DNA of 64,000 nt from Elmis aenea (Eukaryota; Arthropoda; Insecta; Coleoptera; Elmidae): positions 1 through 64,000 of the forward strand of contig CANTFG010000111.1 of NCBI GenBank assembly GCA_947652605.1, read 5' to 3'. Below the pieces are notes generated by a model. The model saw only the letters and a list, made by a program, of their open reading frames with translations, did not search any database and had not been told where the DNA came from. This document shows, piece after piece, positions 24,001 to 37,100 of the stretch (position 1 is the stretch's first letter; each line of letters begins with the position of its first letter). The position numbers and the translations under genes are program-made.

Positions 24001-25024
24001 AAACGGCTCGTTACATTTTGTTCAAATTTTAGCATGTTATAGAGTTTAATTTTCTTAGTATAATGCCGTTTGTTTCAACTAGTTTGAAATTTAATTTACA
24101 AAGTTATTCAAAAAAGTAAAAATTTTGAAAATTTTGAATTTTTTTCTCGAAAACGGCTCATACGATTTTGTTCAAATTTTAGTATGTTATAGAGTTTTAT
24201 TTTCTTAGTATAATGCCGTTTGTTTCAACTAGTTTGAAATTTAATTTACAAAGTTATTCAAAAAAGTAAAAATTTTGAAAATTTTGAATTTTTTTCTCGA
24301 AAACGGCTCATACGATTTTGTTCAAATTTTAGTATGTTATAGAGTTTTATTTTCTTAGTATAATGCCGTTTGTTTCAACTAGTTTGAAATTTAATTTACA
24401 AAGTTATTCAAAAAAGTAAAAATTTTGAAATTTTTGAATTTTTTTCTCGAAAACGGCTCATACGATTTTGTTCAAATTTTAGTATGTTATAGAGTTTTAT
24501 TTTCTTAGTAAAATGCCGTTTGTTTCAACTAGTTTGAAATTTAATTTACAAAGTTATTCAAAAAATTTAAAATTTTGAAAATTTTGAATTTTTTTTTCGA
24601 AAACGGCTTGTTACATTTTGTTCAAATTTTAGCATGTTATAGAGTTTAATTTTCTTAGTATAATGCCGTTTGTTTCAACTAGTTTGAAATTTAATTTACA
24701 AAGTTATTCAAAAAAGTAAAAATTTTGAAAATTTTGAATTTTTTTCTCGAAAACGGCTCATACGATTTTGTTCAAATTTTAGTATGTTATAGAGTTTTAT
24801 TTTCTTAGTATAATGCCGTTTGTTTTAACTAGTTTGAAATTTAATTTACAAAGTTATTCAAAAAATTAAAAATTTTGAAAATTTTGAATTTTTTTCTCGA
24901 AAACGGCTCATACGATTTTGTTCAAATTTTAGTATGTTATAGAGTTTTATTTTCTTAGTATAATGCCGTTTGTTTCAACTAGTTTGAAATTTAATTTACA
25001 AAGTTATTCAAAAAATTAAAAATT
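21008..25024 (+). repeat. 9-mer HOR of 1,339 bp, three full copies in superblock 1
   Basis: Units are 21,008-22,346, 22,347-23,685 and 23,686-25,024; a fourth begins at 25,025 and runs into the 6-mers. The order is B, A(TTATAAAATTA), short B, A, A, A', Bt, A, A. The TTATAAAATTA label is at 21,291, 22,630, 23,969 and 25,308, each 1,339 bp apart. The first B carries GTTAAAT in units 1, 3 and 4 but GTTACAT in unit 2. A private AGTATTTTAT change is at 23,896. Confidence 0.93.
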
Positions 25025-27570
25025 TTGAAAATTTTGAAATTTTTTTCGAAAACGGCTCGTTAAATTTTGTTCAAATTTTAGCATGTTATAGAGTTTAATT
25101 TTCTTAGTATAATGCCGTTTGTTTCAACTAGTTTGAAATTTAATTTACAAAGTTATTCAAAAAAGTAAAAATTTTGAAAATTTTGAATTTTTTTCTCGAA
25201 AACGGCTCATACGATTTTGTTCAAATTTTAGTATGTTATAGAATTTTATTTTCTTAGTATAATGCCGTTTGTTTCAACTAGTTTGAAATTTAATTTACAA
25301 AGTTATTATAAAATTAAAAATTTTGAAATTTTTTTTCGAAAACGGCTCGTTACATTTTGTTCAAATTTTAGCATGTTATAGAGTTTAATTTTCTTAGTAT
25401 AATGCCGTTTGTTTCAACTAGTTTGAAATTTAATTTACAAAGTTATTCAAAAAAGTAAAAATTTTGAAAATTTTGAATTTTTTTCTCGAAAACGGCTCAT
25501 ACGATTTTGTTCAAATTTTAGTATGTTATAGAGTTTTATTTTCTTAGTATAATGCCGTTTGTTTCAACTAGTTTGAAATTTAATTTACAAAGTTATTCAA
25601 AAAAGTAAAAATTTTGAAAATTTTGAATTTTTTTCTCGAAAACGGCTCATACGATTTTGTTCAAATTTTAGTATGTTATAGAGTTTTATTTTCTTAGTAT
25701 AATGCCGTTTGTTTCAACTAGTTTGAAATTTAATTTACAAAGTTATTCAAAAAAGTAAAAATTTTGAAATTTTTGAATTTTTTTCTCGAAAACGGCTCAT
25801 ACGATTTTGTTCAAATTTTAGTATGTTATAGAGTTTTATTTTCTTAGTAAAATGCCGTTTGTTTCAACTAGTTTGAAATTTAATTTACAAAGTTATTCAA
25901 AAAATTTAAAATTTTGAAAATTTTGAATTTTTTTTTCGAAAACGGCTTGTTACATTTTGTTCAAATTTTAGCATGTTATAGAGTTTAATTTTCTTAGTAT
26001 AATGCCGTTTGTTTCAACTAGTTTGAAATTTAATTTACAAAGTTATTCAAAAAAGTAAAAATTTTGAAAATTTTGAATTTTTTTCTCGAAAACGGCTCAT
26101 ACGATTTTGTTCAAATTTTAGTATGTTATAGAGTTTTATTTTCTTAGTATAATGCCGTTTGTTTCAACTAGTTTGAAATTTAATTTACAAAGTTATTCAA
26201 AAAATTAAAAATTTTGAAAATTTTGAATTTTTTTCTCGAAAACGGCTCATACGATTTTGTTCAAATTTTAGTATGTTATAGAGTTTTATTTTCTTAGTAT
26301 AATGCCGTTTGTTTCAACTAGTTTGAAATTTAATTTACAAAGTTATTCAAAAAAGTAAAAATTTTGAAAATTTTGAATTTTTTTCTCGAAAACGGCTCAT
26401 ACGATTTTGTTCAAATTTTAGTATGTTATAGAGTTTTATTTTCTTAGTATAATGCCGTTTGTTTCAACTAGTTTAAAATTTAATTTACAAAGTTATTCAA
26501 AAAATTAAAAATTTTGAAAATTTTGAAATTTTTTCTCGAAAACGGCTCATACGATTTTGTTCAAATTTTAGTATGTTATAGAGTTTTATTTTCTTAGTAT
26601 AATGCCGTTTGTTTCAACTAGTTTGAAATTTAATTTACAAAGTTATTCAAAAAAGTAAAAATTTTGAAATTTTTGAATTTTTTTCTCGAAAACGGCTCAT
26701 ACGATTTTGTTCAAATTTTAGTATGTTATAGAGTTTTATTTTCTTAGTAAAATGCCGTTTGTTTCAACTAGTTTGAAATTTAATTTACAAAGTTATTCAA
26801 AAAATTTAAAATTTTGAAAATTTTGAATTTTTTTTTCGAAAACGGCTTGTTACATTTTGTTCAAATATTAGCATGTTATAGAGTTTAATTTTCTTAGTAT
26901 AATGCCGTTTGTTTCAACTAGTTTGAAATTTAATTTACAAAGTTATTCAAAAAAGTAAAAATTTTGAAAATTTTGAATTTTTTTCTCGAAAACGGCTCAT
27001 ACGATTTTGTTCAAATTTTAGTATGTTATAGAGTTTTATTTTCTTAGTATAATGCCGTTTGTTTCAACTAGTTTGAAATTTAATTTACAAAGTTATTCAA
27101 AAAATTAAAAATTTTGAAAATTTTGAATTTTTTTCTCGAAAACGGCTCATACGATTTTGTTCAAATTTTAGTATGTTATAGAGTTTTATTTTCTTAGTAT
27201 AATGCCGTTTGTTTCAACTAGTTTGAAATTTAATTTACAAAGTTATTCAAAAAAGTAAAAATTTTGAAAATTTTGAATTTTTTTCTCGAAAACGGCTCAT
27301 ACGATTTTGTTCAAATTTTAGTATGTTATAGAGTTTTATTTTCTTAGTATAATGCCGTTTGTTTCAACTAGTTTAAAATTTAATTTACAAAGTTATTCAA
27401 AAAATTAAAAATTTTGAAAATTTTGAAATTTTTTTCTCGAAAACGGCTCATACGATTTTGTTCAAATTTTAGTATGTTATAGAGTTTTATTTTCTTAGTA
27501 TAATGCCGTTTGTTTCAACTAGTTTGAAATTTAATTTACAAAGTTATTCAAAAAAGTAAAAATTTTGAAA
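24731..27570 (+). repeat. Internal tandem duplication of 2,840 bp, first copy
   Basis: Four labels recur 2,840 bp later: TGTTTTAACT (24,821 to 27,661), GTTAAAT (25,058 to 27,898), the TTATAAAATTA signature (25,308 to 28,148) and TCAAATATTAG (26,861 to 29,701). The unit holds 19 monomers and includes the end of one 9-mer, part of another and two 6-mers. The duplication is absent from superblocks 2 and 3. Confidence 0.9.
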
Positions 27571-30410
27571 TTTTTGAATTTTTTTCTCGAAAACGGCTCA
27601 TACGATTTTGTTCAAATTTTAGTATGTTATAGAGTTTTATTTTCTTAGTATAATGCCGTTTGTTTTAACTAGTTTGAAATTTAATTTACAAAGTTATTCA
27701 AAAAATTAAAAATTTTGAAAATTTTGAATTTTTTTCTCGAAAACGGCTCATACGATTTTGTTCAAATTTTAGTATGTTATAGAGTTTTATTTTCTTAGTA
27801 TAATGCCGTTTGTTTCAACTAGTTTGAAATTTAATTTACAAAGTTATTCAAAAAATTAAAAATTTTGAAAATTTTGAAATTTTTTTCGAAAACGGCTCGT
27901 TAAATTTTGTTCAAATTTTAGCATGTTATAGAGTTTAATTTTCTTAGTATAATGCCGTTTGTTTCAACTAGTTTGAAATTTAATTTACAAAGTTATTCAA
28001 AAAAGTAAAAATTTTGAAAATTTTGAATTTTTTTCTCGAAAACGGCTCATACGATTTTGTTCAAATTTTAGTATGTTATAGAATTTTATTTTCTTAGTAT
28101 AATGCCGTTTGTTTCAACTAGTTTGAAATTTAATTTACAAAGTTATTATAAAATTAAAAATTTTGAAATTTTTTTTCGAAAACGGCTCGTTACATTTTGT
28201 TCAAATTTTAGCATGTTATAGAGTTTAATTTTCTTAGTATAATGCCGTTTGTTTCAACTAGTTTGAAATTTAATTTACAAAGTTATTCAAAAAAGTAAAA
28301 ATTTTGAAAATTTTGAATTTTTTTCTCGAAAACGGCTCATACGATTTTGTTCAAATTTTAGTATGTTATAGAGTTTTATTTTCTTAGTATAATGCCGTTT
28401 GTTTCAACTAGTTTGAAATTTAATTTACAAAGTTATTCAAAAAAGTAAAAATTTTGAAAATTTTGAATTTTTTTCTCGAAAACGGCTCATACGATTTTGT
28501 TCAAATTTTAGTATGTTATAGAGTTTTATTTTCTTAGTATAATGCCGTTTGTTTCAACTAGTTTGAAATTTAATTTACAAAGTTATTCAAAAAAGTAAAA
28601 ATTTTGAAATTTTTGAATTTTTTTCTCGAAAACGGCTCATACGATTTTGTTCAAATTTTAGTATGTTATAGAGTTTTATTTTCTTAGTAAAATGCCGTTT
28701 GTTTCAACTAGTTTGAAATTTAATTTACAAAGTTATTCAAAAAATTTAAAATTTTGAAAATTTTGAATTTTTTTTTCGAAAACGGCTTGTTACATTTTGT
28801 TCAAATTTTAGCATGTTATAGAGTTTAATTTTCTTAGTATAATGCCGTTTGTTTCAACTAGTTTGAAATTTAATTTACAAAGTTATTCAAAAAAGTAAAA
28901 ATTTTGAAAATTTTGAATTTTTTTCTCGAAAACGGCTCATACGATTTTGTTCAAATTTTAGTATGTTATAGAGTTTTATTTTCTTAGTATAATGCCGTTT
29001 GTTTCAACTAGTTTGAAATTTAATTTACAAAGTTATTCAAAAAATTAAAAATTTTGAAAATTTTGAATTTTTTTCTCGAAAACGGCTCATACGATTTTGT
29101 TCAAATTTTAGTATGTTATAGAGTTTTATTTTCTTAGTATAATGCCGTTTGTTTCAACTAGTTTGAAATTTAATTTACAAAGTTATTCAAAAAAGTAAAA
29201 ATTTTGAAAATTTTGAATTTTTTTCTCGAAAACGGCTCATACGATTTTGTTCAAATTTTAGTATGTTATAGAGTTTTATTTTCTTAGTATAATGCCGTTT
29301 GTTTCAACTAGTTTAAAATTTAATTTACAAAGTTATTCAAAAAATTAAAAATTTTGAAAATTTTGAAATTTTTTCTCGAAAACGGCTCATACGATTTTGT
29401 TCAAATTTTAGTATGTTATAGAGTTTTATTTTCTTAGTATAATGCCGTTTGTTTCAACTAGTTTGAAATTTAATTTACAAAGTTATTCAAAAAAGTAAAA
29501 ATTTTGAAATTTTTGAATTTTTTTCTCGAAAACGGCTCATACGATTTTGTTCAAATTTTAGTATGTTATAGAGTTTTATTTTCTTAGTAAAATGCCGTTT
29601 GTTTCAACTAGTTTGAAATTTAATTTACAAAGTTATTCAAAAAATTTAAAATTTTGAAAATTTTGAATTTTTTTTTCGAAAACGGCTTGTTACATTTTGT
29701 TCAAATATTAGCATGTTATAGAGTTTAATTTTCTTAGTATAATGCCGTTTGTTTCAACTAGTTTGAAATTTAATTTACAAAGTTATTCAAAAAAGTAAAA
29801 ATTTTGAAAATTTTGAATTTTTTTCTCGAAAACGGCTCATACGATTTTGTTCAAATTTTAGTATGTTATAGAGTTTTATTTTCTTAGTATAATGCCGTTT
29901 GTTTCAACTAGTTTGAAATTTAATTTACAAAGTTATTCAAAAAATTAAAAATTTTGAAAATTTTGAATTTTTTTCTCGAAAACGGCTCATACGATTTTGT
30001 TCAAATTTTAGTATGTTATAGAGTTTTATTTTCTTAGTATAATGCCGTTTGTTTCAACTAGTTTGAAATTTAATTTACAAAGTTATTCAAAAAAGTAAAA
30101 ATTTTGAAAATTTTGAATTTTTTTCTCGAAAACGGCTCATACGATTTTGTTCAAATTTTAGTATGTTATAGAGTTTTATTTTCTTAGTATAATGCCGTTT
30201 GTTTCAACTAGTTTAAAATTTAATTTACAAAGTTATTCAAAAAATTAAAAATTTTGAAAATTTTGAAATTTTTTTCTCGAAAACGGCTCATACGATTTTG
30301 TTCAAATTTTAGTATGTTATAGAGTTTTATTTTCTTAGTATAATGCCGTTTGTTTCAACTAGTTTGAAATTTAATTTACAAAGTTATTCAAAAAAGTAAA
30401 AATTTTGAAA
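27571..30410 (+). repeat. Internal tandem duplication of 2,840 bp, second copy
   Basis: This is the second copy of the 24.7-kb unit. Its first monomer is chimeric: it begins like A' (AAATTTTTGAATT, about 27,568) but continues TAGTATAATG with TTTTAACT (27,650-27,670), as the A monomer at 24,8xx does. The exchange point therefore lies between about 27,580 and 27,648. The TCAAATATTAG change is present in both copies and absent elsewhere, so it arose before the duplication. Confidence 0.88.
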
Positions 30411-31455
30411 TTTTTGAATTTTTTTCTCGAAAACGGCTCATACGATTTTGTTCAAATTTTAGTATGTTATAGAGTTTTATTTTCTTAGTAAAATGCCGTT
30501 TGTTTCAACTAGTTTGAAATTTAATTTACAAAGTTATTCAAAAAATTTAAAATTTTGAAAATTTTGAATTTTTTTTTCGAAAACGGCTTGTTACATTTTG
30601 TTCAAATTTTAGCATGTTATAGAGTTTAATTTTCTTAGTATAATGCCGTTTGTTTCAACTAGTTTGAAATTTAATTTACAAAGTTATTCAAAAAAGTAAA
30701 AATTTTGAAAATTTTGAATTTTTTTCTCGAAAACGGCTCATACGATTTTGTTCAAATTTTAGTATGTTATAGAGTTTTATTTTCTTAGTATAATGCCGTT
30801 TGTTTCAACTAGTTTGAAATTTAATTTACAAAGTTATTCAAAAAATTAAAAATTTTGAAAATTTTGAATTTTTTTCTCGAAAACGGCTCATACGATTTTG
30901 TTCAAATTTTAGTATGTTATAGAGTTTTATTTTCTTAGTATAATGCCGTTTGTTTCAACTAGTTTGAAATTTAATTTACAAAGTTATTCAAAAAAGTAAA
31001 AATTTTGAAAATTTTGAATTTTTTTCTCGAAAACGGCTCATACGATTTTGTTCAAATTTTAGTATGTTATAGAGTTTTATTTTCTTAGTATAATGCCGTT
31101 TGTTTCAACTAGTTTAAAATTTAATTTACAAAGTTATTCAAAAAATTAAAAATTTTGAAAATTTTGAAATTTTTTCTCGAAAACGGCTCATACGATTTTG
31201 TTCAAATTTTAGTATGTTATAGAGTTTTATTTTCTTAGTATAATGCCGTTTGTTTCAACTAGTTTGAAATTTAATTTACAAAGTTATTCAAAAAAGTAAA
31301 AATTTTGAAATTTTTGAATTTTTTTCTCGAAAACGGCTCATACGATTTTGTTCAAATTTTAGTATGTTATAGAGTTTTATTTTCTTAGTAAAATGCCGTT
31401 TGTTTCAACTAGTTTGAAATTTAATTTACAAAGTTATTCAAAAAATTTAAAATTT
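28755..31455 (+). repeat. 6-mer HOR of 900 bp, three tandem copies
   Basis: Bt monomers with the TTTAAAATT junction recur with cores near 28,787, 29,687, 30,587 and 31,487, 900 bp apart. The order is Bt, A, A, A(GTTTAAAATTT), A, A'. The fifth monomer alternates between six and seven T residues before CTCG, giving 900 or 901 bp. The same series is at 39.09-41.79 kb and 51.79-54.49 kb. Confidence 0.88.
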
Positions 31456-34153
31456 TGAAAATTTTGAATTTTTTTTTCGAAAACGGCTTGTTACATTTTG
31501 TTCAAATTTTAGCATGTTATAGAGTTTAATTTTCTTAGTATAATGCCGTTTGTTTCAACTAGTTTGAAATTTAATTTACAAAGTTATTCAAAAAAGTAAA
31601 AATTTTGAAAATTTTGAATTTTTTTCTCGAAAACGGCTCATACGATTTTGTTCAAATTTTAGTATGTTATAGAGTTTTATTTTCTTAGTATAATGCCGTT
31701 TGTTTCAACTAGTTTGAAATTTAATTTACAAAGTTATTCAAAAAATTAAAAATTTTGAACATTTTGAATTTTTTTCTCGAAAACGGCTCATACGATTTTG
31801 TTCAAATTTTAGTATGTTATAGAGTTTTATTTTCTTAGTATAATGCCGTTTGTTTCAACTAGTTTGAAATTTAATTTACAAAGTTATTCAAAAAAGTAAA
31901 AATTTTGAAAATTTTGAATTTTTTTCTCGAAAACGGCTCATACGATTTTGTTCAAATTTTAGTATGTTATAGAGTTTTATTTTCTTAGTATAATGCCGTT
32001 TGTTTCAACTAGTTTGAAATTTAATTTACAAAGTTATTCAAAAAATTAAAAATTTTGAAAATTTTGAAATTTTTTTTCGAAAACGGCTCGTTACATTTTG
32101 TTCAAATTTTAGCATGTTATAGAGTTTAATTTTCTTAGTATAATGCCGTTTGTTTCAAATAGTTTGAAATTTAATTTACAAAGTTATTCAAAAAATTAAA
32201 AATTTTGAAAATTTTGAATTTTTTTCTCGAAAACGGCTCATACGATTTTGTTCAAATTTTAGTATGTTATAGAGTTTTATTTTCTTAGTATAATGCCGTT
32301 TGTTTCAACTAGTTTGAAATTTAATTTACAAAGTTATTCAAAAAAGTAAAAATTTTGAAAATTTTGAATTTTTTTCTCGAAAACGGCTCATACGATTTTG
32401 TTCAAATTTTAGTATGTTATAGAGTTTTATTTTCTTAGTATAATGCCGTTTGTTTCAACTAGTTTGAAATTTAATTTACAAAGTTATTCAAAAAATTAAA
32501 AATTTTGAAAATTTTGAAATTTTTTTTCGAAAACGGCTCGTTACATTTTGTTCAAATTTTAGCATGTTATAGAGTTTTATTTTCTTAGTATAATGCCGTT
32601 TGTTTCAACTAGTTTGAAATTTAATTTACAAAGTTATTCAAAAAAGTAAAAATTTTGAAAATTTTGAATTTTTTTCTCGAAAACGGCTCATACGATTTTG
32701 TTCAAATTTTAGTATGTTATAGAGTTTTATTTTCTTAGTATAATGCCGTTTGTTTCAACTAGTTTGAAATTTAATTTACAAAGTTATTCAAAAAATTAAA
32801 AATTTTGAAAATTTTGAAATTTTTTTTCGAAAACGGCTCGTTACATTTTGTTCAAATTTTAGCATGTTATAGAGTTTAATTTTCTTAGTATAATGCCGTT
32901 TGTTTCAAATAGTTTGAAATTTAATTTACAAAGTTATTCAAAAAAGTAAAAATTTTGAAAATTTTGAATTTTTTTCTCGAAAACGGCTCATACGATTTTG
33001 TTCAAATTTTAGTATGTTATAGAGTTTTATTTTCTTAGTATAATGCCGTTTGTTTCAACTAGTTTGAAATTTAATTTACAAAGTTATTCAAAAAAGTAAA
33101 AATTTTGAAATTTTTGAATTTTTTTCTCGAAAACGGCTCATACGATTTTGTTCAAATTTTAGTATGTTATAGAGTTTTATTTTCTTAGTAAAATGCCGTT
33201 TGTTTCAACTAGTTTGAAATTTAATTTACAAAGTTATTCAAAAAATTTAAAATTTTGAAAATTTTGAATTTTTTTTTCGAAAACGGCTTGTTACATTTTG
33301 TTCAAATTTTAGCATGTTATAGAGTTTAATTTTCTTAGTATAATGCCGTTTGTTTCAACTAGTTTGAAATTTAATTTACAAAGTTATTCAAAAAAGTAAA
33401 AATTTTGAAAATTTTGAATTTTTTTCTCGAAAACGGCTCATACGATTTTGTTCAAATTTTAGTATGTTATAGAGTTTTATTTTCTTAGTATAATGCCGTT
33501 TGTTTCAACTAGTTTGAAATTTAATTTACAAAGTTATTCAAAAAAGTAAAAATTTTGAAAATTTTGAATTTTTTTCTCGAAAACGGCTCATACGATTTTG
33601 TTCAAATTTTAGTATGTTATAGAGTTTTATTTTCTTAGTATAATGCCGTTTGTTTCAACTAGTTTGAAATTTAATTTACAAAGTTATTCAAAAAATTAAA
33701 AATTTTGAAAATTTTGAAATTTTTTTCGAAAACGGCTCGTTACATTTTGTTCAAATTTTAGCATGTTATAGAGTTTAATTTTCCTAGTATAATGCCGTTT
33801 GTTTCAACTAGTTTGAAATTTAATTTACAAAGTTATTCAAAAAAGTAAAAATTTTGAAAATTTTGAATTTTTTTCTCGAAAACGGCTCATACGATTTTGT
33901 TCAAATTTTAGTATGTTATAGAGTTTTATTTTCTTAGTATAATGCCGTTTGTTTCAACTAGTTTGAAATTTAATTTACAAAGTTATTCAAAAAATTAAAA
34001 ATTTTGAAAATTTTGAAATTTTTTTTCGAAAACGGCTCGTTACATTTTGTTCAAATTTTAGCATGTTATAGAGTTTAATTTTCTTAGTATAATGCCGTTT
34101 GTTTCAACTAGTTTGAAATTTAATTTACAAAGTTATTCAAAAAATTAAAAATT
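31455..34153 (+). repeat. Mixed tail of superblock 1
   Basis: The order is Bt, A, A(GAACATTTT at 31,760), A, B(CAAATAGTT), A, A, B-head/A-tail chimera near 32,560, A, B(CAAATAGTT), A, A', Bt, A, A, B(TTCCTAGT at 33,783), A, B. The same series is found at 41.8-44.1 kb and 54.5-56.8 kb. After TTCCTAGT the three superblocks differ: here only two more monomers lead to the next superblock. Confidence 0.85.
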
Positions 34154-37100
34154 TTGAAAATTTTGAAATTTTTTTCGAAAACGGCTCGTTAAATTTTGTT
34201 CAAATTTTAGCATGTTATAGAGTTTAATTTTCTTAGTATAATGCCGTTTGTTTCAACTAGTTTGAAATTTAATTTACAAAGTTATTCAAAAAAGTAAAAA
34301 TTTTGAAAATTTTGAATTTTTTTCTCGAAAACGGCTCATACGATTTTGTTCAAATTTTAGTATGTTATAGAATTTTATTTTCTTAGTATAATGCCGTTTG
34401 TTTCAACTAGTTTGAAATTTAATTTACAAAGTTATTATAAAATTAAAAATTTTGAAATTTTTTTTCGAAAACGGCTCGTTACATTTTGTTCAAATTTTAG
34501 CATGTTATAGAGTTTAATTTTTTTAGTATAATGCCGTTTGTTTCAACTAGTTTGAAATTTAATTTACAAAGTTATTCAAAAAAGTAAAAATTTTGAAAAT
34601 TTTGAATTTTTTTCTCGAAAACGGCTTATACGATTTTGTTCAAATTTTAGTATGTTATAGAGTTTTATTTTCTTAGTATAATGCCGTTTGTTTCAACTAG
34701 TTTGAAATTTAATTTACAAAGTTATTCAAAAAAGTAAAAATTTTGAAAATTTTGAATTTTTTTCTCGAAAACGGCTCATACGATTTTGTTCAAATTTTAG
34801 TATGTTATAGAGTTTTATTTTCTTAGTATAATGCCGTTTGTTTCAACTAGTTTGAAATTTAATTTACAAAGTTATTCAAAAAAGTAAAATTTTTGAAATT
34901 TTTGAATTTTTTTCTCGAAAACGGCTCATACGATTTTGTTCAAATTTTAGTATGTTATAGAGTTTTATTTTCTTAGTAAAATGCCGTTTGTTTCAACTAG
35001 TTTGAAATTTAATTTACAAAGTTATTCAAAAAATTTAAAATTTTGAAAATTTTGAATTTTTTTTTCGAAAACGGCTTGTTACATTTTGTTCAAATTTTAG
35101 CATGTTATAGAGTTTAATTTTCTTAGTATAATGCCGTTTGTTTCAACTAGTTTGAAATTTAATTTACAAAGTTATTCAAAAAAGTAAAAATTTTGAAAAT
35201 TTTGAATTTTTTTCTCGAAAACGGCTCATACGATTTTGTTCAAATTTTAGTATGTTATAGAGTTTTATTTTCTTAGTATAATGCCGTTTGTTTCAACTAG
35301 TTTGAAATTTAATTTACAAAGTTATTCAAAAAAGTAAAAATTTTGAAAATTTTGAATTTTTTTCTCGAAAACGGCTCATACGATTTTGTTCAAATTTTAG
35401 TATGTTATAGAGTTTTATTTTCTTAGTATAATGCCGTTTGTTTCAACTAGTTTGAAATTTAATTTACAAAGTTATTCAAAAAATTAAAAATTTTGAAAAT
35501 TTTGAAATTTTTTTCGAAAACGGCTCGTTACATTTTGTTCAAATTTTAGCATGTTATAGAGTTTAATTTTCTTAGTATAATGCCGTTTGTTTCAACTAGT
35601 TTGAAATTTAATTTACAAAGTTATTCAAAAAAGTAAAAATTTTGAAAATTTTGAATTTTTTTCTCGAAAACGGCTCATACGATTTTGTTCAAATTTTAGT
35701 ATGTTATAGAATTTTATTTTCTTAGTATAATGCCGTTTGTTTCAACTAGTTTGAAATTTAATTTACAAAGTTATTATAAAATTAAAAATTTTGAAATTTT
35801 TTTTCGAAAACGGCTCGTTACATTTTGTTCAAATTTTAGCATGTTATAGAGTTTAATTTTCTTAGTATAATGCCGTTTGTTTCAACTAGTTTGAAATTTA
35901 ATTTACAAAGTTATTCAAAAAAGTAAAAATTTTGAAAATTTTGAATTTTTTTCTCGAAAACGGCTCATACGATTTTGTTCAAATTTTAGTATGTTATAGA
36001 GTTTTATTTTCTTAGTATAATGCCGTTTGTTTCAACTAGTTTGAAATTTAATTTACAAAGTTATTCAAAAAAGTAAAAATTTTGAAAATTTTGAATTTTT
36101 TTCTCGAAAACGGCTCATACGATTTTGTTCAAATTTTAGTATGTTATAGAGTTTTATTTTCTTAGTATAATGCCGTTTGTTTCAACTAGTTTGAAATTTA
36201 ATTTACAAAGTTATTCAAAAAAGTAAAAATTTTGAAAATTTTGAATTTTTTTCTCGAAAACGGCTCATACGATTTTGTTCAAATTTTAGTATGTTATAGA
36301 GTTTTATTTTCTTAGTAAAATGCCGTTTGTTTCAACTAGTTTGAAATTTAATTTACAAAGTTATTCAAAAAATTTAAAATTTTGAAAATTTTGAATTTTT
36401 TTTTCGAAAACGGCTTGTTACATTTTGTTCAAATTTTAGCATGTTATAGAGTTTAATTTTCTTAGTATAATGCCGTTTGTTTCAACTAGTTTGAAATTTA
36501 ATTTACAAAGTTATTCAAAAAAGTAAAAATTTTGAAAATTTTGAATTTTTTTCTCGAAAACGGCTCATACGATTTTGTTCAAATTTTAGTATGTTATAGA
36601 GTTTTATTTTTTTAGTATAATGCCGTTTGTTTCAACTAGTTTGAAATTTAATTTACAAAGTTATTCAAAAAAGTAAAAATTTTGAAAATTTTGAATTTTT
36701 TTCTCGAAAACGGCTCATACGATTTTGTTCAAATTTTAGTATGTTATAGAGTTTTATTTTCTTAGTATAATGCCGTTTGTTTCAACTAGTTTGAAATTTA
36801 ATTTACAAAGTTATTCAAAAAATTAAAAATTTTGAAAATTTTGAAATTTTTTTCGAAAACGGCTCGTTAAATTTTGTTCAAATTTTAGCATGTTATAGAG
36901 TTTAATTTTCTTAGTATAATGCCGTTTGTTTCAACTAGTTTGAAATTTAATTTACAAAGTTATTCAAAAAAGTAAAAATTTTGAAAATTTTGAATTTTTT
37001 TCTCGAAAACGGCTCATACGATTTTGTTCAAATTTTAGTATGTTATAGAATTTTATTTTCTTAGTATAATGCCGTTTGTTTCAACTAGTTTGAAATTTAA

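Larger units (their letters stand above)
21008..34153 (+). repeat. Superblock 1, 13,146 bp
   Basis: This is the first of three long blocks with the same layout: tandem 1,339-bp 9-mers, then 900-bp 6-mers, then a mixed tail with GAACATTTT, CAAATAGTT and TTCCTAGT variants. It starts at the B(GTTAAAT) monomer and ends where the same monomer recurs at 34,154. Relative to superblock 2 it has one extra internal 2,840-bp tandem duplication. Labels before that duplication are offset by 13,146 bp from superblock 2, and labels after it by 10,306 bp; the difference is exactly 2,840. Confidence 0.9.

Noticed and set aside
24731..30410. The 2,840-bp repeat as a simple assembly duplication
   Set aside because: Its junction monomer is chimeric, and the offsets to superblock 2 change by exactly 2,840 bp, which fits a biological exchange. 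Read coverage would be needed to exclude an artefact entirely.
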